A stretch of DNA of 64,000 nucleotides from Streptomyces specialis (GTDB lineage Bacteria > Actinomycetota > Actinomycetes > Streptomycetales > Streptomycetaceae): NCBI RefSeq assembly GCF_001493375.1, contig NZ_LN929893.1:416059-480058 (forward strand). The letters are read 5' to 3'. Shown here in pieces: positions 1 through 9,354 of this stretch (its first letter is position 1; each line of letters opens with the position of its first letter). The position numbers and the translations under genes were made by a program. The notes below the pieces were generated by a model. That model had not been told where the DNA came from. It worked only from the letters and a program-made list of their open reading frames with translations, and did not search any database.

Positions 1-252
1 GTGAGGGCCGCGCTGGGTCTCATTGAGGTCACTCCGCTCGACGAGCGTGGCGAGGAAGCGGAGGAGTTCCTGGGGCAGCTCAGGGCATGGGCTGAGTCTG
101 CTCAGGAGGGCATGGCACAGCTCGGGTCCTTTGGCACGTCCGCGGGCGGCATGGTCGTTGTGAGCCGACACCTCCGCAAGCCAGTGAAGGACATCTCCGC
201 CACGGCCATGCGAGGAGTGGAGACACGCATTACAGCCCGGCCAGCTCCTCAT
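1..252 (-). CDS. Hypothetical protein, 3' end beyond window
   Basis: An open frame of 84 codons starts at an ATG (252-250) and runs off the left edge without a stop. Residues 1-10 read MRSWPGCNAC, giving a CxxC near the N-terminus, followed by a predicted mostly helical stretch. An AGGTG ribosome site lies about 4 bases upstream. The ATG overlaps the stop of the upstream gene as ATGA, which argues for translational coupling and for this strand being the coding one. Codon third positions are mostly G or C. The function is unknown. The opposite strand also has an open frame over 1-471, but that frame has no such context, so I prefer the minus strand. Confidence 0.5.
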   Translation of the reverse strand, partial: MRSWPGCNACLHSSHGRGGDVLHWLAEVSAHNDHAARGRAKGPELCHALLSRLSPCPELPQELLRFLATLVERSDLNETQRGPH

Positions 253-500
253 CCGGCACCTACCGCAACGCCAGCACCCCACCCCAGCCACAGCAAGCTC
301 GCCGTGCCGATGCACGCATCTACAGCGCCCGCCGTATCCGTCGGAAGGTGGGACACGCTGAAATCCGGACTCGGACCGGCCGACCGGCACATGGGCGACT
401 GGGATCCGCAGGAAGTCCGCCCGCAGACCACACACGCCAGGCCATCGGCCTGTAAGGGCACAGACCCTTGATGGTCTCCCCGGGATTCATCGAGCCTCAC
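249..500 (-). pseudogene. Small cysteine-motif protein with two frameshifts
   Basis: The minus strand encodes a small protein with a CVVCG knuckle at its start. In one frame the text after CVVCG is poor, but shifting one base gives ADFLRIPVAHVPVGRSESG, which resembles the short zinc-ribbon-like proteins common in Streptomyces (from memory, no search run). The original frame returns near the end (VDACIGTAS...) and stops at 249. Two compensating frameshifts are therefore needed, around positions 435 and 365. Either the gene has decayed or the sequence has indel errors. The GTG at 500 is the likeliest start, lying within an AGGGAGGTG stretch. Its stop overlaps the next gene as ATGA. Confidence 0.5.
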
Positions 501-609
501 CTCCCTGGCAGCGGCGCGGGCGCTTCCGCTCAATCGCCATCGTCGCGGAGACGACCAGCTCACGAGCGGTGCGGCTACTTGTAGATACTGTTCGAGCCGC
601 GCCGGGGGC

Positions 610-1302
610 TCACACGCTGAGCGCCCGGCGGACGGCCTGCTCCGCGTCCGCGTCGCCCGCGCCGGAGGAGGTGACGCGGCCCGCCTCCAGCACGTAGTAC
701 CGCCCGGCCGCGCGGAGGGCGAAGCCGACGTGCTGTTCCACCAGCAGCACCGACAGGCCGCCGCGCCCGCTCAGCTCCAGGACGGTCCGCTGGATCTCCG
801 CCACGACCGAGGGCTGGATGCCCTCGGTCGGCTCGTCCAGCAGCAGCAGCCTGGGCCGGGTGATCAAGGCGCGGGCGAGGGCCAGTTGCTGCCGCTGACC
901 GCCGGAGAGCAGCCCGGCGCGCCGCCCGGCGGCCCCGCGCAGCGCGGGGAAGAGGTCGAGGGCCTCCGCGAGCGCCGCGTGGCCGTCCTTGCGGCCGTCG
1001 GCGACGAGCCGCAGGTTCTCCATCGCGGTCAACTGCGGGAAGCTCTGCTGCCCCTGCGGCACGTAGGCCATCCCGCGCCGGACCCGCCGGTGGGCGGGCA
1101 GCCGCGTGATGTCCTCGCCGTCGAGGAGGACCCGCCCCTCGCGGGGGCGGAGCAGCCCCAGGGCCGTCCGCAGCAGGGTGGACTTGCCCGCGCCGTTGTG
1201 GCCGAGGACGGCCGACACCCCGTCCTCGGGCACCGACAGCGACACGCCGTGCAGCACGTCGCCGCGGCCGTAGCCCGCCACCACACCGGTGATCTCCAGC
1301 AT
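610..1302 (-). CDS. urtE: Urea ABC transporter ATP-binding protein UrtE
   Basis: This is the second ATPase of the high-affinity urea importer, a branched-chain-amino-acid-type ABC transporter. The protein has Walker A GHNGAGKST near residue 34, signature LSGGQRQQLALARAL and Walker B LLLLDEPTEG, followed by IQPSVV as is usual for UrtE. It is about 230 residues, the family's normal length. It is the last gene of urtABCDE. The preceding urtD stop overlaps the start (GTGATG); an AGGAGG lies 4 bases before the ATG at 1302 and only 1 base before the GTG at 1305, so ATG is preferred. Confidence 0.92.
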   Translation of the reverse strand: MLEITGVVAGYGRGDVLHGVSLSVPEDGVSAVLGHNGAGKSTLLRTALGLLRPREGRVLLDGEDITRLPAHRRVRRGMAYVPQGQQSFPQLTAMENLRLVADGRKDGHAALAEALDLFPALRGAAGRRAGLLSGGQRQQLALARALITRPRLLLLDEPTEGIQPSVVAEIQRTVLELSGRGGLSVLLVEQHVGFALRAAGRYYVLEAGRVTSSGAGDADAEQAVRRALSV

Positions 1303-2075
1303 CACGCCTCCTCTCCCACCGCGTGGCCGAGGTAGACCTCCTGCACCCGCGGGTCCGCCCGCACCTCGGCGACGGTGCCCTCGCTGAGCACCCGGCCGGC
1401 GTGCAGCACGGTGACGCTGGTGGCGAAGGACCGCATGAAGTCCATGTCGTGCTCGATGACGACGACGGTGCGGTCCTCCCCCACCGTGCGCAGCAACTGC
1501 CCGGTCGCCTCGCGTTCCTCATGGCTCATGCCCGCCACCGGCTCGTCCAGCAGCAGCAGCCGCACGTTCTGCACGAGCAGCATGCCGATCTCCAGCCACT
1601 GCTTCTGGCCGTGCGCGAGGCTGCCCGCGGCGCGGTCGCGGTGGGCGGTGAGCTTGATGGTCTCCAGGGCCTGTTCGACCTCTTCCGGCACGCCGCGGCG
1701 CTGCCGCAGCAGGGTGTGCGGGCGGCGCCGCGAGCCCGCGGCGATGTCCAGGTTCTGGAGGACGGACAGGTTCTCGAAGACGGTCGCGGTCTGGAACGTG
1801 CGGCCGATGCCGAGCCGGACGATGCGGTGCACCGGGCGGCCCAGCAGTTCACGGCCGCCGAACCGGACCGAGCCGGTCGCCGGGGCCAGCCCGCTGACGG
1901 CGTCCACCAGGGTCGTCTTGCCCGCGCCGTTGGGCCCGATGAGGAACCGCAGATCGCCCGGGCCGACCCGCAGGCCCACCCCGTCGACGGCGGCGAAGCC
2001 GTCGAACGTCACCCGCAGGTCCTCGATCTCCAGGCCCGCCAGGGGCTGTTCGGTTCTCCCCGTCACGGGTGTCAT
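1302..2075 (-). CDS. urtD: Urea ABC transporter ATP-binding protein UrtD
   Basis: This is the first ATPase of the urea importer, pairing with UrtE on the inner side of the UrtBC channel. Walker A is GPNGAGKTTL, Walker B LLLLDEPVAG, and the signature is the unusual LAHGQKQWLEIGM, which is characteristic of UrtD and LivG-type ATPases. The start is set at the ATG at 2075 because its ATG overlaps the urtC stop as ATGA; a longer in-frame extension upstream lies within urtC and is not needed. Length is 257 residues. Confidence 0.92.
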   Translation of the reverse strand: MTPVTGRTEQPLAGLEIEDLRVTFDGFAAVDGVGLRVGPGDLRFLIGPNGAGKTTLVDAVSGLAPATGSVRFGGRELLGRPVHRIVRLGIGRTFQTATVFENLSVLQNLDIAAGSRRRPHTLLRQRRGVPEEVEQALETIKLTAHRDRAAGSLAHGQKQWLEIGMLLVQNVRLLLLDEPVAGMSHEEREATGQLLRTVGEDRTVVVIEHDMDFMRSFATSVTVLHAGRVLSEGTVAEVRADPRVQEVYLGHAVGEEA

Positions 2076-3154
2076 GCCGCGGCCACCACCCTTCCGGTTT
2101 CCCCGGCGCGCGACCGGCGCCGACGCGTGGCGAGGTGCCACAGCGAGGCCAGGCCGCCGGGCAGGAAGGCGACCACGACGACGAACAGGCCGCCCTGGAA
2201 GTACGTCCAGCCGGCGGGGAATTCCTCCGAGAGCGTGGTCTGCGCCCAGGCCACCGCGACGGCGCCGAGCACCGCGCCCGCCACGCTGGCCCGGCCGCCG
2301 ATGGCCGCCCCGATGACGAACTGGATGGACGGCACGATCCCGACCAGCGCGGGCGAGATGATGCCGACGGCCGGCACGAACAGCGCCCCGGCCAGGCCCG
2401 CCATCCCGGCCGAGAGGGTGTAGGCGCCGAGCTTGACGAGCGCCGGGTCGTAGCCGAGGAAACGGACCCGCTCCTCGGAGTCCCGTACGGCGACGAGCAG
2501 TTCACCGTAGCGGCTGAGGAAGAGCTGCCGGGTCAACAGCATCAGCGCCAGCAGGGTCCCGGCGATGATGAAGTACACCATGCGCCGGTTGACGGGGTCG
2601 TGGAGCGAGAACCCGAAGAACCCCCCGAAGTTGGTCAGGCCGTTGGTGCCGCCGGTGGTGGCCTGCTGGCCGATCAGCAGGATCGCGAAGGCCGCGGCGA
2701 GGGCCTGGCTGAGGATCGCGAAGTACGCGCCGCGCACCCGGCGCCGGAACACCGCGTACCCGATGGCGGCGGCCAGGGCCATCGGCAGCAGCACCACGGC
2801 GGCCAGCGCGACCGCCGGTGAGCGGAACGGCTCCCACCACCACGGGAGTTCGTCGGTCGAGCCGTACAGCAGCATGAAGTCGGGCAGGTTGCCCGCTCCC
2901 GCGTCGGCGAGCTTCATGTGCATCGCCATGGCGTAGCCGCCGAGCCCGAAGAACAGGCCCTGGCCCAGCACCAGCATGCCGCCGCGTCCCCAGGCCAGCG
3001 AGATGCCGACGGCGACGATGGCGAAGCACAGGTAGCGGGCGAGCTGTTCGAGCCGGAAGTCGCTCATGGCGGCGGGCGCGACGGCGAACAGCAGGGGCGC
3101 GGCCAGGGCGTAACCGGCCAGTGTGGTCCGCCGCTTGAGGAGGTATGCCGTCAT
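2072..3154 (-). CDS. urtC: Urea ABC transporter permease UrtC
   Basis: This is one of the two membrane subunits of the urea importer. The 360-residue protein starts [17 protein letters not shown] and has about ten hydrophobic segments. It carries the LivM-type block GRGGMLVLGQGLFFGLGGYA near the N-terminus and the QATTGGTNGLT stretch in the middle. The ATG overlaps the urtB stop as ATGA, fixing the start. It acts with UrtB in the cytoplasmic membrane. Confidence 0.93.
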   Translation of the reverse strand: MTAYLLKRRTTLAGYALAAPLLFAVAPAAMSDFRLEQLARYLCFAIVAVGISLAWGRGGMLVLGQGLFFGLGGYAMAMHMKLADAGAGNLPDFMLLYGSTDELPWWWEPFRSPAVALAAVVLLPMALAAAIGYAVFRRRVRGAYFAILSQALAAAFAILLIGQQATTGGTNGLTNFGGFFGFSLHDPVNRRMVYFIIAGTLLALMLLTRQLFLSRYGELLVAVRDSEERVRFLGYDPALVKLGAYTLSAGMAGLAGALFVPAVGIISPALVGIVPSIQFVIGAAIGGRASVAGAVLGAVAVAWAQTTLSEEFPAGWTYFQGGLFVVVVAFLPGGLASLWHLATRRRRSRAGETGRVVAAA

Positions 3155-4047
3155 GCCAGGCTCCTGGTGCGCACGGTGTGGATGCCTTGGGGACGCCATT
3201 GCAGGAAGGCGACGATCGCGACCAGCACGACGACCCGGGCGACGCTGACGGTGGTGGAGTACTCCAGCACCGACTGGAGGACGCCGAGCGCGAACGCGGC
3301 GATGACCGCGCCCTTCAACTGGCCGATGCCGCCGACGACGACCACGAGGAACGCGTCGATGATGACGTTGGTGCCCATGGTCGGCCCGATGGGCCCGACC
3401 AGGGTGAGGGCGACACCGGCCAGGCCCGCCAGGCCCGAGCCGATGAGGAAGGTGACCCGGTCCACGCGGGCGGTGGGGATGCCGGACGCCTCGGCCAGGT
3501 CGCGGTGCTGGACCACGGCCCGGATGCGGCGGCCCAGCGGGGTCAGCCGCAGGGTGAGGGTCAGGGCGACGACGGCGGCGAGCGCCAGGCCGAGGATGAA
3601 CAGCCGGGCGTGCGCCAGCGTCAGCGGGTCGTCGCCGCCGATGAGGGTGACGCGCCCGGAGAGCCAGTCGGGCGCCTCGGTGTGGACGTTGGGCGCGCCG
3701 AACAGGTCCCGCGCGAGCTGCTGGAGCATCAGCGAGACGCCCCAGGTGACCAGGAGGGTGTCCAGCGGCCTGGTGTAGAGCCGGCGGATGAGGAGCCATT
3801 CGAGCAGCACCCCCATCGCGCCGGCCACCGCGAACGCCACGGGCAGGGCGACGAGCAGGGAGAACCCGGCGGAGTGGATCGGGCCCTGGAGCATGTAGAC
3901 GGTGTAGGCGCCGGCCATGATGAACTCGCCGTGGGCCATGTTGATCACGCCCATCTGCCCGAAGGTGAGGGACAGGCCCAGGGCGATCAGCAGCAGCACG
4001 GCGCCGATGCTGACGCCCGTGAACGCCTGGGTGAGGATGACGGTCAT
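3151..4047 (-). CDS. urtB: Urea ABC transporter permease UrtB
   Basis: This is the LivH-type membrane subunit of the urea importer. The 298-residue protein starts [20 protein letters not shown] and contains the family block [20 protein letters not shown] near residue 30, then several membrane segments. ATG at 4047 overlaps the urtA stop as ATGA. The spacing throughout urtA-urtB-urtC-urtD-urtE indicates one coupled operon. Confidence 0.93.
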   Translation of the reverse strand: MTVILTQAFTGVSIGAVLLLIALGLSLTFGQMGVINMAHGEFIMAGAYTVYMLQGPIHSAGFSLLVALPVAFAVAGAMGVLLEWLLIRRLYTRPLDTLLVTWGVSLMLQQLARDLFGAPNVHTEAPDWLSGRVTLIGGDDPLTLAHARLFILGLALAAVVALTLTLRLTPLGRRIRAVVQHRDLAEASGIPTARVDRVTFLIGSGLAGLAGVALTLVGPIGPTMGTNVIIDAFLVVVVGGIGQLKGAVIAAFALGVLQSVLEYSTTVSVARVVVLVAIVAFLQWRPQGIHTVRTRSLA

Positions 4048-5312
4048 TCGTTCTCCGCCGCCGCCGCCTCGGCCAGGCCCTCGGCCCAGTCGTACTCGCG
4101 CAGGAACGGGTCGGGCCGGATCGGTCCCTCGGAACTCCACACCTCGGTGATCAGGCCGTCGGCGCCGATGCGGCCGATGCGGCTGGTCTTGTAGAGGTGC
4201 TGGGTCTCGCCGTCCACGGTGACCTCCCCCTCGGGAGCGTCGAAGGTGATGCCGTCGGCGGCGGCGCGGACGTCCTCGACCTCGAACGAACCGGCCGCCT
4301 CGACCATCGCGGCCCACAGGTGGACCGAGGTGTAGGCCGCCTCCATCGGATCGGAGGTCGGCTTGTCGGCGCCGTACCGCTCCTGGTAGGCGGCGACGAA
4401 GCGGTCGTTGGCCTCGCCCTCGGTGGTCTGGTAGTAGTTCCAGGACGTGAGCTGGCCCTCCAGGGTCTCCGCGCCGATGCCGCGGACCTCCTCCTCCGCG
4501 ATGGACACGGACATGACGGGCATGGACTCGGCGGTCAGCCCGGACGCCTCGTACTCGCGGAAGAAGGAGACGTTGCTGTCGCCGTTGAGGGTGTTGAAGA
4601 CCGCGTCGGCGCCGGACGCCTCGACCTTGTTGGCGATGGTGGAGAACTCGGTGGAGCCCAGCGGCGCGTAGTCCTCGCCGACGATCTCGATGCCGTACTC
4701 CTCCGCGTACGCGTTGATGACGCGGTTGGCGGTGCGCGGGAAGACGTAGTCGCTGCCGACCAGATAGAGCGACTCGACGCCCTCCTCCCGCAGGTAGTCC
4801 AGGGCGGGGATGATCTGCTGGTTGGTGGTGGCGCCGGTGTAGAAGATGTTGGGCGACTGCTCCAGCCCCTCGTACTGCACGGGGTAGAACAGCAGCGAGC
4901 CGTTCTGCTCGAAGACGGGGAGAACGGCCTTGCGGCTGGCGGACGTCCAGCAGCCGAACACGGCGGCCACGTGGTCCTGCTGGATCAGCTTCTCCGACTT
5001 CTCCGCGAAGGTGGGCCAGTCGGAGGCGCCGTCCTCGCTGATCGGCTCGATCTGCTTGCCGAGGACCCCGCCCGCGGCGTTGATCTCGTCGATCGCCAGC
5101 AACAGGGCGTCGCGTACGGTGACTTCGCTGATGGCCATGGTGCCGGACAGCGAGTTGAGCAGGCCGACCTTGATGGTGTCGCCCGATGTGTCGATCTCCG
5201 CGGCGCTGCCCGACGATTCCTCGTCGGTCCTGGCGCCGCAGGCCGACAGCGCGACCGCGGTGGCGAACGCGAGCGCGATCGCGGTGTATCGGGTTCCCCG
5301 GGCTCTGGGCAT
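4044..5312 (-). CDS. urtA: Urea ABC transporter substrate-binding lipoprotein UrtA
   Basis: This is the extracellular urea-binding lipoprotein. The 422-residue protein has a basic N-terminus, a hydrophobic core and a lipobox ALSAC (Cys25), followed by the Peripla_BP_5-type domain: [17 protein letters not shown], then [18 protein letters not shown] and [19 protein letters not shown], all typical of UrtA. An AGGAGG lies 6 bases before the ATG at 5312; the in-frame ATG at 5318 abuts it, so 5312 is preferred. It is the first gene of urtABCDE and has 162 bases upstream that could hold the promoter. Confidence 0.94.
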   Translation of the reverse strand: MPRARGTRYTAIALAFATAVALSACGARTDEESSGSAAEIDTSGDTIKVGLLNSLSGTMAISEVTVRDALLLAIDEINAAGGVLGKQIEPISEDGASDWPTFAEKSEKLIQQDHVAAVFGCWTSASRKAVLPVFEQNGSLLFYPVQYEGLEQSPNIFYTGATTNQQIIPALDYLREEGVESLYLVGSDYVFPRTANRVINAYAEEYGIEIVGEDYAPLGSTEFSTIANKVEASGADAVFNTLNGDSNVSFFREYEASGLTAESMPVMSVSIAEEEVRGIGAETLEGQLTSWNYYQTTEGEANDRFVAAYQERYGADKPTSDPMEAAYTSVHLWAAMVEAAGSFEVEDVRAAADGITFDAPEGEVTVDGETQHLYKTSRIGRIGADGLITEVWSSEGPIRPDPFLREYDWAEGLAEAAAAENE

Positions 5313-5418
5313 GACCATCCTCCTGATCCCCGTGTCGGACGCGGGGAGTTGTGAGAGGGGGCGGGTAACGCCGGGCCACGCCGCCCGGCGCGGGCATGCC
5401 ACAGCCTCGGAGCGAGCT

Positions 5419-5446
5419 GTTTCCCCGGCATTGCCCGACCGTTAAC
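5419..5446 (-). promoter_or_regulatory. Possible GlnR-like nitrogen-control site
   Basis: Upstream of urtA, read on the minus strand, GTTAAC is followed by GGCAA and GGAAAC with roughly 11-base spacing. Streptomyces GlnR sites are built from gTnAC and GaAAC half-sites spaced like this. The match is partial and made by eye. It is worth noting only because urea uptake is a plausible nitrogen-limitation target. Confidence 0.25.
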
Positions 5447-5474
5447 ACTTCCGCCCGGAAGCATCACGGGGACG

Positions 5475-6593
5475 TCACACCCGGCTGCTCCAGGCGTCCA
5501 GATCGGCGGTGACCGCGAAGTCGAGGCCGTCCGCCTCGGCCAGGTAGATGCGTTGCCGCACATGACGGCCCCTCAGCCGCAGCAGCCCCCGGGCCCCTTC
5601 GTAACTGACCTCCCCGGCCGTGCCCTCGATCGCGGCGACGTCCCAGGAGCGGGCCCGGGTGACCAGCGCGGCCAGCAGCAGCACGCCCTCGTAACAGGAC
5701 TCCCCCAGGGCGCTGGGCGCCGGGGAGCCGGGGCCGAAACGGGCTCCGTAGCGGCCGTGGAAGTCGAGGGTGTCGGCGGTGGCGAGGGAGCCGAAGAACC
5801 CGGCCGTCGCGCTCAGTCCGCGGGTGGCGTCGGCACCGCTGGCGACCAGCATGTTCTCGTCCATGAGGGTGCTCAGGCGCAGGCAGCGCTGGTCCAGCCG
5901 GGAGGCGGCGAAGGCCCGGTTGAACCGCACCGCGTCACTGCCCACCAGCAGCATCAGGACGGCGTCCGCGTCGGCGTGCTCGACGCGGCGGAGCGCGGCG
6001 GGGAAGTCGTGGGTGCCCAGCGGCAGATAGCTCTCGCCGCAGATCCGGCCGCCGCTCTCGCGGGCGTAGGCGTGGGCGGCCCTGGCGGTACGGCGCGGCC
6101 AGACGTAGTCGTTGCCGATCACGTACCAGCGGCGCACCCGCCGTTCGGCGGCCAGCAGCCGCATGGCGGGCCGCAGTTGGCCGTCGGGGGTCTCGCTGGT
6201 CAGGTAGACGCCCTGGGAGTTCTCGCCGCCCTCGTACAGCGCCGTATACACGTAGGGCACCCGGTGGGCTATGCGCGGCGCGAGGGCCTGCCGGACCGAG
6301 GAGATGTGCCAGCCGGTGACGCCCCGCACGATCCCGGCCGCGACCAGCGCCTCGACCTCGTCGGCGACCTGCCCCGGCGGGGCGCCCCCGTCCACCATGA
6401 CCAGCCGCACCTCGCGGCCGAGGACGCCGCCGGCCGCGTTGACCTCGTCGGCGGCGAGCCGCGCGCACAACTCGCAGGCCGGGCCGAAGATTCCGGCCGG
6501 GCCCTGCCGGGGCACCACCAGGGCGACGCCGAACGTGCCGGGCTCGGCCGCCAGCGGCCCCCGGCGTCCGGCGTCGTGGTGGTCCCCGCACAT
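5475..6593 (-). CDS. UrtA/AmiC-like binding protein without signal peptide
   Basis: The 372-residue protein has the same fold family as UrtA (Peripla_BP_5): FGVALVVPRQGPAGIFGPAC near residue 22, VTGWHISSVRQALAPRI, and YVYTALYEGGENSQGVYLT aligning with the UrtA block around the ligand cleft. Unlike urtA it has no hydrophobic leader and no lipobox, so it is probably cytoplasmic, as is AmiC, the amide sensor of Pseudomonas. It is co-oriented with urtABCDE, 162 bases upstream of urtA. A sensory or regulatory role for urea or amides is an inference. ATG at 6593 or GTG at 6596 could start it; neither has a strong ribosome site. Confidence 0.7.
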   Translation of the reverse strand: MCGDHHDAGRRGPLAAEPGTFGVALVVPRQGPAGIFGPACELCARLAADEVNAAGGVLGREVRLVMVDGGAPPGQVADEVEALVAAGIVRGVTGWHISSVRQALAPRIAHRVPYVYTALYEGGENSQGVYLTSETPDGQLRPAMRLLAAERRVRRWYVIGNDYVWPRRTARAAHAYARESGGRICGESYLPLGTHDFPAALRRVEHADADAVLMLLVGSDAVRFNRAFAASRLDQRCLRLSTLMDENMLVASGADATRGLSATAGFFGSLATADTLDFHGRYGARFGPGSPAPSALGESCYEGVLLLAALVTRARSWDVAAIEGTAGEVSYEGARGLLRLRGRHVRQRIYLAEADGLDFAVTADLDAWSSRV

Positions 6594-6754
6594 CACCGGC
6601 CCATCATGGCGCGTGTGTGCGAATGCCGTGCGGAATAGCCGGGGAACGAGACAAACGCCTGCGGACCGCCCTTCCCGCCCGCCGCGTTCCCCCCGCTCGC
6701 GCCCGCGTGGCGCCCGTACGATGGAGGGGCCGTCGGCCCGAGGAGCGCAGCGAC

Positions 6755-7222
6755 ATGTCAGAACCGCCCGCCGTCCATCGCGCCCACGATCTGGTCGGGT
6801 TGCTGACCCGGGCCGAGCGGCTGTCCGTGCGACGGCTGCGGGCGGTGCTGTCGGAGACCGGGTGCTCGGTCGACGCCTGGCGCGTGATGTCGCTGCTCGC
6901 GGACGGCGAGGGGCACGGGATGACGGCGATCGCGGAGTGCGTGCTGCTGCCGCCGCCGACCCTGACCCGGCTGGGGGACCAACTCGTGGACGACGGCGGG
7001 GCGCGCCGCCGCGTCGACCCGCTGGACCGCCGCCGCATCCTGGTGCATCTGACGCCGCGCGGCATGGAGTTCTGGCGGCACCTGGACGAACGGGTGCGCG
7101 CGAGCTGGGAGTCGCTTCCGGCCGGAGCCGGGGACGACGAACTGCTGGGCGCGCTGCTGCGACGCCTGATCACGGAGCTGGAGGGCACCCCCGCCGACCG
7201 CGCCGCCTCCCCGGCCGCGTAG
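6755..7222 (+). CDS. MarR family transcriptional regulator
   Basis: This is a 155-residue winged-helix protein: VDAWRVMSLLADGEGHGMTA, then the recognition helix region LLPPPTLTRLGDQLVDDG and the wing RRVDPLDRRRILVHLTPRG, the usual MarR layout. ATG at 6755 is chosen because AGGAG lies 9 bases before it; a longer open frame upstream (from 6617) has an Arg/Pro-rich translation without MarR similarity. It is divergent from the AmiC-like gene, with about 160 bases between the two starts. The ligand is unknown. Confidence 0.8.
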   Translation: MSEPPAVHRAHDLVGLLTRAERLSVRRLRAVLSETGCSVDAWRVMSLLADGEGHGMTAIAECVLLPPPTLTRLGDQLVDDGGARRRVDPLDRRRILVHLTPRGMEFWRHLDERVRASWESLPAGAGDDELLGALLRRLITELEGTPADRAASPAA

Positions 7223-7761
7223 GAGCGCGCCCCGGCCCCGGGGAAAACGGCGGCCGTTGCGGGTCCGGGGCCCGGGGGATGCCCGGCGACGCCGAGTGCC
7301 GCCCGCTGACCGCCGGTCATGTCGCCCCGGGCCGCCGGAGTCGGCGCCGGACACGGAGCCGCCGTGGTGCTCCGCCGGGTTCCGGGGGACCGCGGCGCGT
7401 CCCACCAGGGTCGTCCCTCCCGGCGGGCGTCCGCCGGGGCGACGACGACACGGCTCCCGACCCGGCGCGCGCGGCGCCTCCTCCGGTCACGGGTCCTCCT
7501 CGATGCCGGGGGTCCGGTCGCCCCGGTCCCCGCCGGCCCGGCGGAGCGGGTGCCACGACCGTCGTCGTCCTGGGAGACCGGCGGCGACGGCCCGGCGCGC
7601 GGGGACCCACGGGGCCTTCCCGGCCGGTCCCGCGGGCCGCGCCGGGGGCGTGACCAGTGGGCCGCGCGCGGTAGTTCGAGCCCGGCCGCCGGTGCCCCGA
7701 TCGGGTCCACGCGCCCGGAAGGACGTTTGGCCCGGCTCACGCAAGGAACCCGGCAGGAGCC
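7223..7761. other. 539-bp stretch with no convincing gene
   Basis: The region between the MarR gene and gvpO is very GC-rich. Open frames exist on both strands but are Arg/Pro/Gly-rich and mutually overlapping, as expected of chance frames at this GC level. It presumably carries the gvp promoter; I could not identify one. An AGGAG lies only 2 bases before the gvpO ATG, and AAGGAA lies 13 bases before it. Confidence 0.6.
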
Positions 7762-8088
7762 ATGGCAGACGACGAAACGCGCGAAAAGCGCGAACAAGAC
7801 GAAGAGCGGCGGAGCGGGACGGCTCCCGGCTCGCGGCCGGTGCTGGACGTGATACGCACGGCCGGCGCCGAGTTCACCGAACTCACCGGTCTGCGCGCCG
7901 AGGCGGTGACCCGGTTCGAACGGGACACCGACGGCTGGGTCCTGGAGACGGAGGTCACCGAACTCGCCCGTGTCCCCGACACGATGAGCCTGAGGGCGAC
8001 CTACGAGGTCACCACGGACCCCGACGGACGGATCACCGGCTACCGGCGCGTCCAGCGCTACGAGCGCGGCCGGGCCGACCGGCGGTAG
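7762..8088 (+). CDS. gvpO: Gas vesicle protein GvpO
   Basis: This is an accessory protein of the gas-vesicle locus. The 108-residue protein has a charged N-terminal tail (MADDETREKREQDEERRSG) followed by the GvpO domain: LTGLRAEAVTRFERDTDGW, MSLRATYEVTTDPDGRITGY and RVQRYERGR. GvpO is required for vesicle formation in haloarchaea and is the first gene of actinobacterial gvp clusters. It starts the run gvpOAFGYZJLSK. Confidence 0.9.
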   Translation: MADDETREKREQDEERRSGTAPGSRPVLDVIRTAGAEFTELTGLRAEAVTRFERDTDGWVLETEVTELARVPDTMSLRATYEVTTDPDGRITGYRRVQRYERGRADRR

Positions 8089-8154
8089 CACCGGCCGGCC
8101 TCGCGCCGCCGCCCCGAAAGGCCCTGACAGGCCCCTAGAAGGAGGCATCCGAAC

Positions 8155-8613
8155 ATGACCACAGCGGTCGCACCCCTGCAGCAGTCCTCGGGCTCCCGGT
8201 CCGGCACCCTGTACGACGTCCTGGAACTGATCCTGGACCGGGGGCTGGTGATCGACGCGTTCGTCCGGGTGTCCCTGGTCGGCATCGAGATCCTCAAGAT
8301 CGACGTGCGCGTCGTGGTGGCGAGCGTGGACACGTATCTGCGGTTCGCGGAGGCGTGCAACCGGCTCGACCTGGAGGCCGGACCGGCCAAGGACCCGGGT
8401 GTGCCCGAACTGGTCGGCGGGCTCACGGAGAACGGCGCGCGCGGCAAGACCAAGGGCGCGCTGGCCGGGGCCGCCGAGACGATCTCCGACGCCTTCAAGA
8501 AGGGCAGAGACGGTCTGACCTCGTCCTCGTCCGGTGACGACGACGAGGCGGAGAAGGAACCGACGAAGTCACGCCGGACCACGACGTCGCGGCGGGAGAG
8601 GGAATCCGAGTGA
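8155..8613 (+). CDS. gvpA: Gas vesicle structural protein GvpA
   Basis: This is the main shell-forming protein of the family. Residues about 17-70 hold the conserved GvpA core: [52 protein letters not shown]. At 152 residues it is twice the length of cyanobacterial GvpA because of a C-terminal extension ending in an acidic, then Arg-rich tail ([19 protein letters not shown]). Such extended GvpA is usual in Streptomyces, where clear vesicles have not been established, so its assembly state is uncertain. Its stop overlaps gvpF as GTGA. Confidence 0.92.
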   Translation: MTTAVAPLQQSSGSRSGTLYDVLELILDRGLVIDAFVRVSLVGIEILKIDVRVVVASVDTYLRFAEACNRLDLEAGPAKDPGVPELVGGLTENGARGKTKGALAGAAETISDAFKKGRDGLTSSSSGDDDEAEKEPTKSRRTTTSRRERESE

Positions 8614-9347
8614 CCACGTATGTCTACGGCATCGCCGAGGCCGACCTGCCCCGCCTCCCCGGGGGGCTGGTCGGCGTCGGCGATCCGCCACGTCCGGTGC
8701 GCGTCCTGCGCGAGAGCGGCACGGCCGCCGTCGTCAGCGACTGCCCCGAGGGGCTGCGGCCCAAGCGGCGCGACCTGTTCGCCCACCAGCGGGTGCTGAC
8801 GGCCGCCGCCGCGGCGGGCGCGGTGCTGCCGCTGCGGTTCGGCAGCACCGCGCCCGACGACGACGCCGTCCGGGGCGCGCTGGCGCGGCACGCCGAGCTG
8901 TACCGGGGGCAGTTGGCCACGGTCGCCGACCGCGTCGAGTACAACGTCAAGGCCCTGCACCGGGAGGACGTCCTGCTGCGGGCGATCCTGGCCGACAGCC
9001 CGGAGATCAGGAAGCTCAACGAGGCGACGCGGGTCGAGGGCGGCGCGACGTACCAGGACCGGCTGCGGCTCGGGCAGCTCGTCGCGGACGCCTTGCGGGA
9101 GCACGAGACGCGCGACTCCAGGACGGTCGAGTACGCGCTCGCCACCCACGCCGAGCACCACCGCCGGGGGCCGGAGGGCTCGGGCCGCGTGGTGAACCTG
9201 TCGTTCCTGGTGGGCCGCGACGAGGCCGCGGGCTTCCTCGCCGCGCTGGAGGAGCTGAGGGCGGCGAGCCCGCACCTCGACGTCCGGGTCAACGGGCCGC
9301 TGCCGCCGTACAGCTTCGTGCGGACCGAGTCCGTCGAGGCGGCGTGA
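8610..9347 (+). CDS. gvpF: Gas vesicle protein GvpF (GvpL/F family)
   Basis: This is a minor vesicle or assembly protein of the GvpL/GvpF family. The 245-residue product starts at a GTG overlapping the gvpA stop. Family blocks visible are [12 protein letters not shown] at the start, [35 protein letters not shown] (the more usual form is W-G-VK), [20 protein letters not shown] and LPPYSFV near the end. It pairs with the second family member gvpL in this operon. Confidence 0.9.
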   Translation: MTTYVYGIAEADLPRLPGGLVGVGDPPRPVRVLRESGTAAVVSDCPEGLRPKRRDLFAHQRVLTAAAAAGAVLPLRFGSTAPDDDAVRGALARHAELYRGQLATVADRVEYNVKALHREDVLLRAILADSPEIRKLNEATRVEGGATYQDRLRLGQLVADALREHETRDSRTVEYALATHAEHHRRGPEGSGRVVNLSFLVGRDEAAGFLAALEELRAASPHLDVRVNGPLPPYSFVRTESVEAA

Positions 9348-9354
9348 GGCGGCC

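Noticed and set aside
1..471. Plus-strand protein of 156 codons
   Set aside because: The second half is His/Pro/Ala/Ser low-complexity text, while the minus strand shows two coupled genes with ribosome site and a known-looking cysteine-motif protein.
575..1522. Long Arg/Pro/Ala-rich frames overlapping urt, gvp, pxp, dnaE2 and other genes
   Set aside because: At this GC level antisense and shifted frames stay open for long stretches. They lack domains and overlap genes with clear motifs.
7223..7761. CRISPR or repeat array in the GC-rich gap before gvpO
   Set aside because: No regularly spaced repeats were found; similar-looking words are due to high GC.
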